From Oscillospiraceae bacterium UBA3851 (lineage in GTDB: Bacteria; Bacillota; Clostridia; Oscillospirales; Oscillospiraceae): 5,532 nucleotides of DNA. Under the pieces are notes generated by a model. That model did no database searches, was not told the DNA's origin, and saw only the letters and a list, made by a program, of their open reading frames with translations. The stretch lies in assembly GCA_002392625.1 (NCBI GenBank), contig DGHJ01000097.1, forward strand, positions 1 to 5,532. Reading direction: 5' to 3'. Both the position numbers and the translations under genes were made by a program. Below, one piece after another: positions 5,475 through 5,532 of the stretch; positions within the stretch are counted from its first letter, which is position 1, and each line of letters opens with the position of its first letter.

Positions 5475-5532
5475 CAGACTGTCAAAAAAGTCCGGAGCGC
5501 GTTGGTCGCCGGAAAGGAAGATAGTCTGAAAG
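5471..5532. repeat. Imperfect inverted repeat enclosing a second hairpin
   Basis: TTCAGACTGTC (5473-5483, plus strand, starting from CTTC at 5471) is mirrored by GATAGTCTGAA at 5520-5530, allowing an 11-bp stem with one G-T pair. The 36-base interior contains the tccgg/ccgga hairpin at 5491-5513. The arms are cut close to the window edge, so the element may continue. No coding sequence is seen here. Confidence 0.45.
5484..5513 (-). terminator. Candidate terminator hairpin with six-T run
   Basis: On the minus strand TCCGG (5513-5509) pairs with CCGGA (5495-5491) across a 13-base loop that can form further short pairs, followed after one C by TTTTTT (5489-5484). The short stem makes it weaker than the hairpin at 5441-5474, with which it forms a tandem. 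Confidence 0.4.

Noticed and set aside
4879..5529. Plus-strand open frame of 216 codons across the repressor and the right-end hairpins
   Set aside because: It runs antisense through a DtxR-family gene, its promoter and two hairpins; no recognisable domain.
5409..5531. 40-codon minus-strand frame entering from the right edge (contains DFFDSLKRLC)
   Set aside because: It passes through two hairpins, a T-run and the TTGACA promoter, so it is more likely untranslated; the end of an upstream gene cannot be fully excluded.

Overview
The window is GC-rich (about 60% by eye). Every gene I can support lies on the minus strand, so the reading order runs from the right end to the left end. A spore-germination gene, a dense gene layout, strong GGAGG-type Shine-Dalgarno sites and C/G-ending codons suggest a spore-forming, GC-rich member of the Clostridia, most like Oscillospiraceae relatives such as Flavonifractor or Oscillibacter. 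That placement is inference; there is no rRNA or marker gene here.

Layout from right to left. Positions 5435-5532 are non-coding and hold two hairpins with T-runs on the minus strand, probably the 3' end of a transcript from outside the window. Next is a small DtxR/MntR-type metal-responsive repressor (4990-5361) with its own sigma-A-like promoter and helically phased direct repeats over that promoter. A rho-independent terminator separates it from a two-domain acyltransferase (3520-4917): a DUF2156 domain, related to the lysyl-phosphatidylglycerol synthase catalytic domain, joined to a RimJ/RimL-like GNAT domain. That gene ends in a second strong terminator. Immediately downstream a sigma-G-like promoter precedes a SpoVAF/GerA-family spore germination membrane protein (2024-3430). 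The last two genes are a HAD-IIA (NagD-like) phosphatase (1142-1933) and an SLC45/GPH-type MFS transporter (1-1145, cut by the left edge). They overlap by four bases (ATGA) and are probably translationally coupled.

The window looks like four small transcription units rather than one pathway: metal sensing, acyl transfer, spore germination, and a transport/phosphatase pair. I see no CRISPR array, RNA gene, insertion sequence or defence cassette, and no clear sign of a wholly new system. The most unusual points are the apparent ATA start of the HAD gene behind a near-perfect Shine-Dalgarno, the phased repeats at the repressor promoter, the repressor's mixed MntR/DtxR metal ligands, the acyltransferase fusion, and the sigma-G signature of an isolated spoVAF-like gene.
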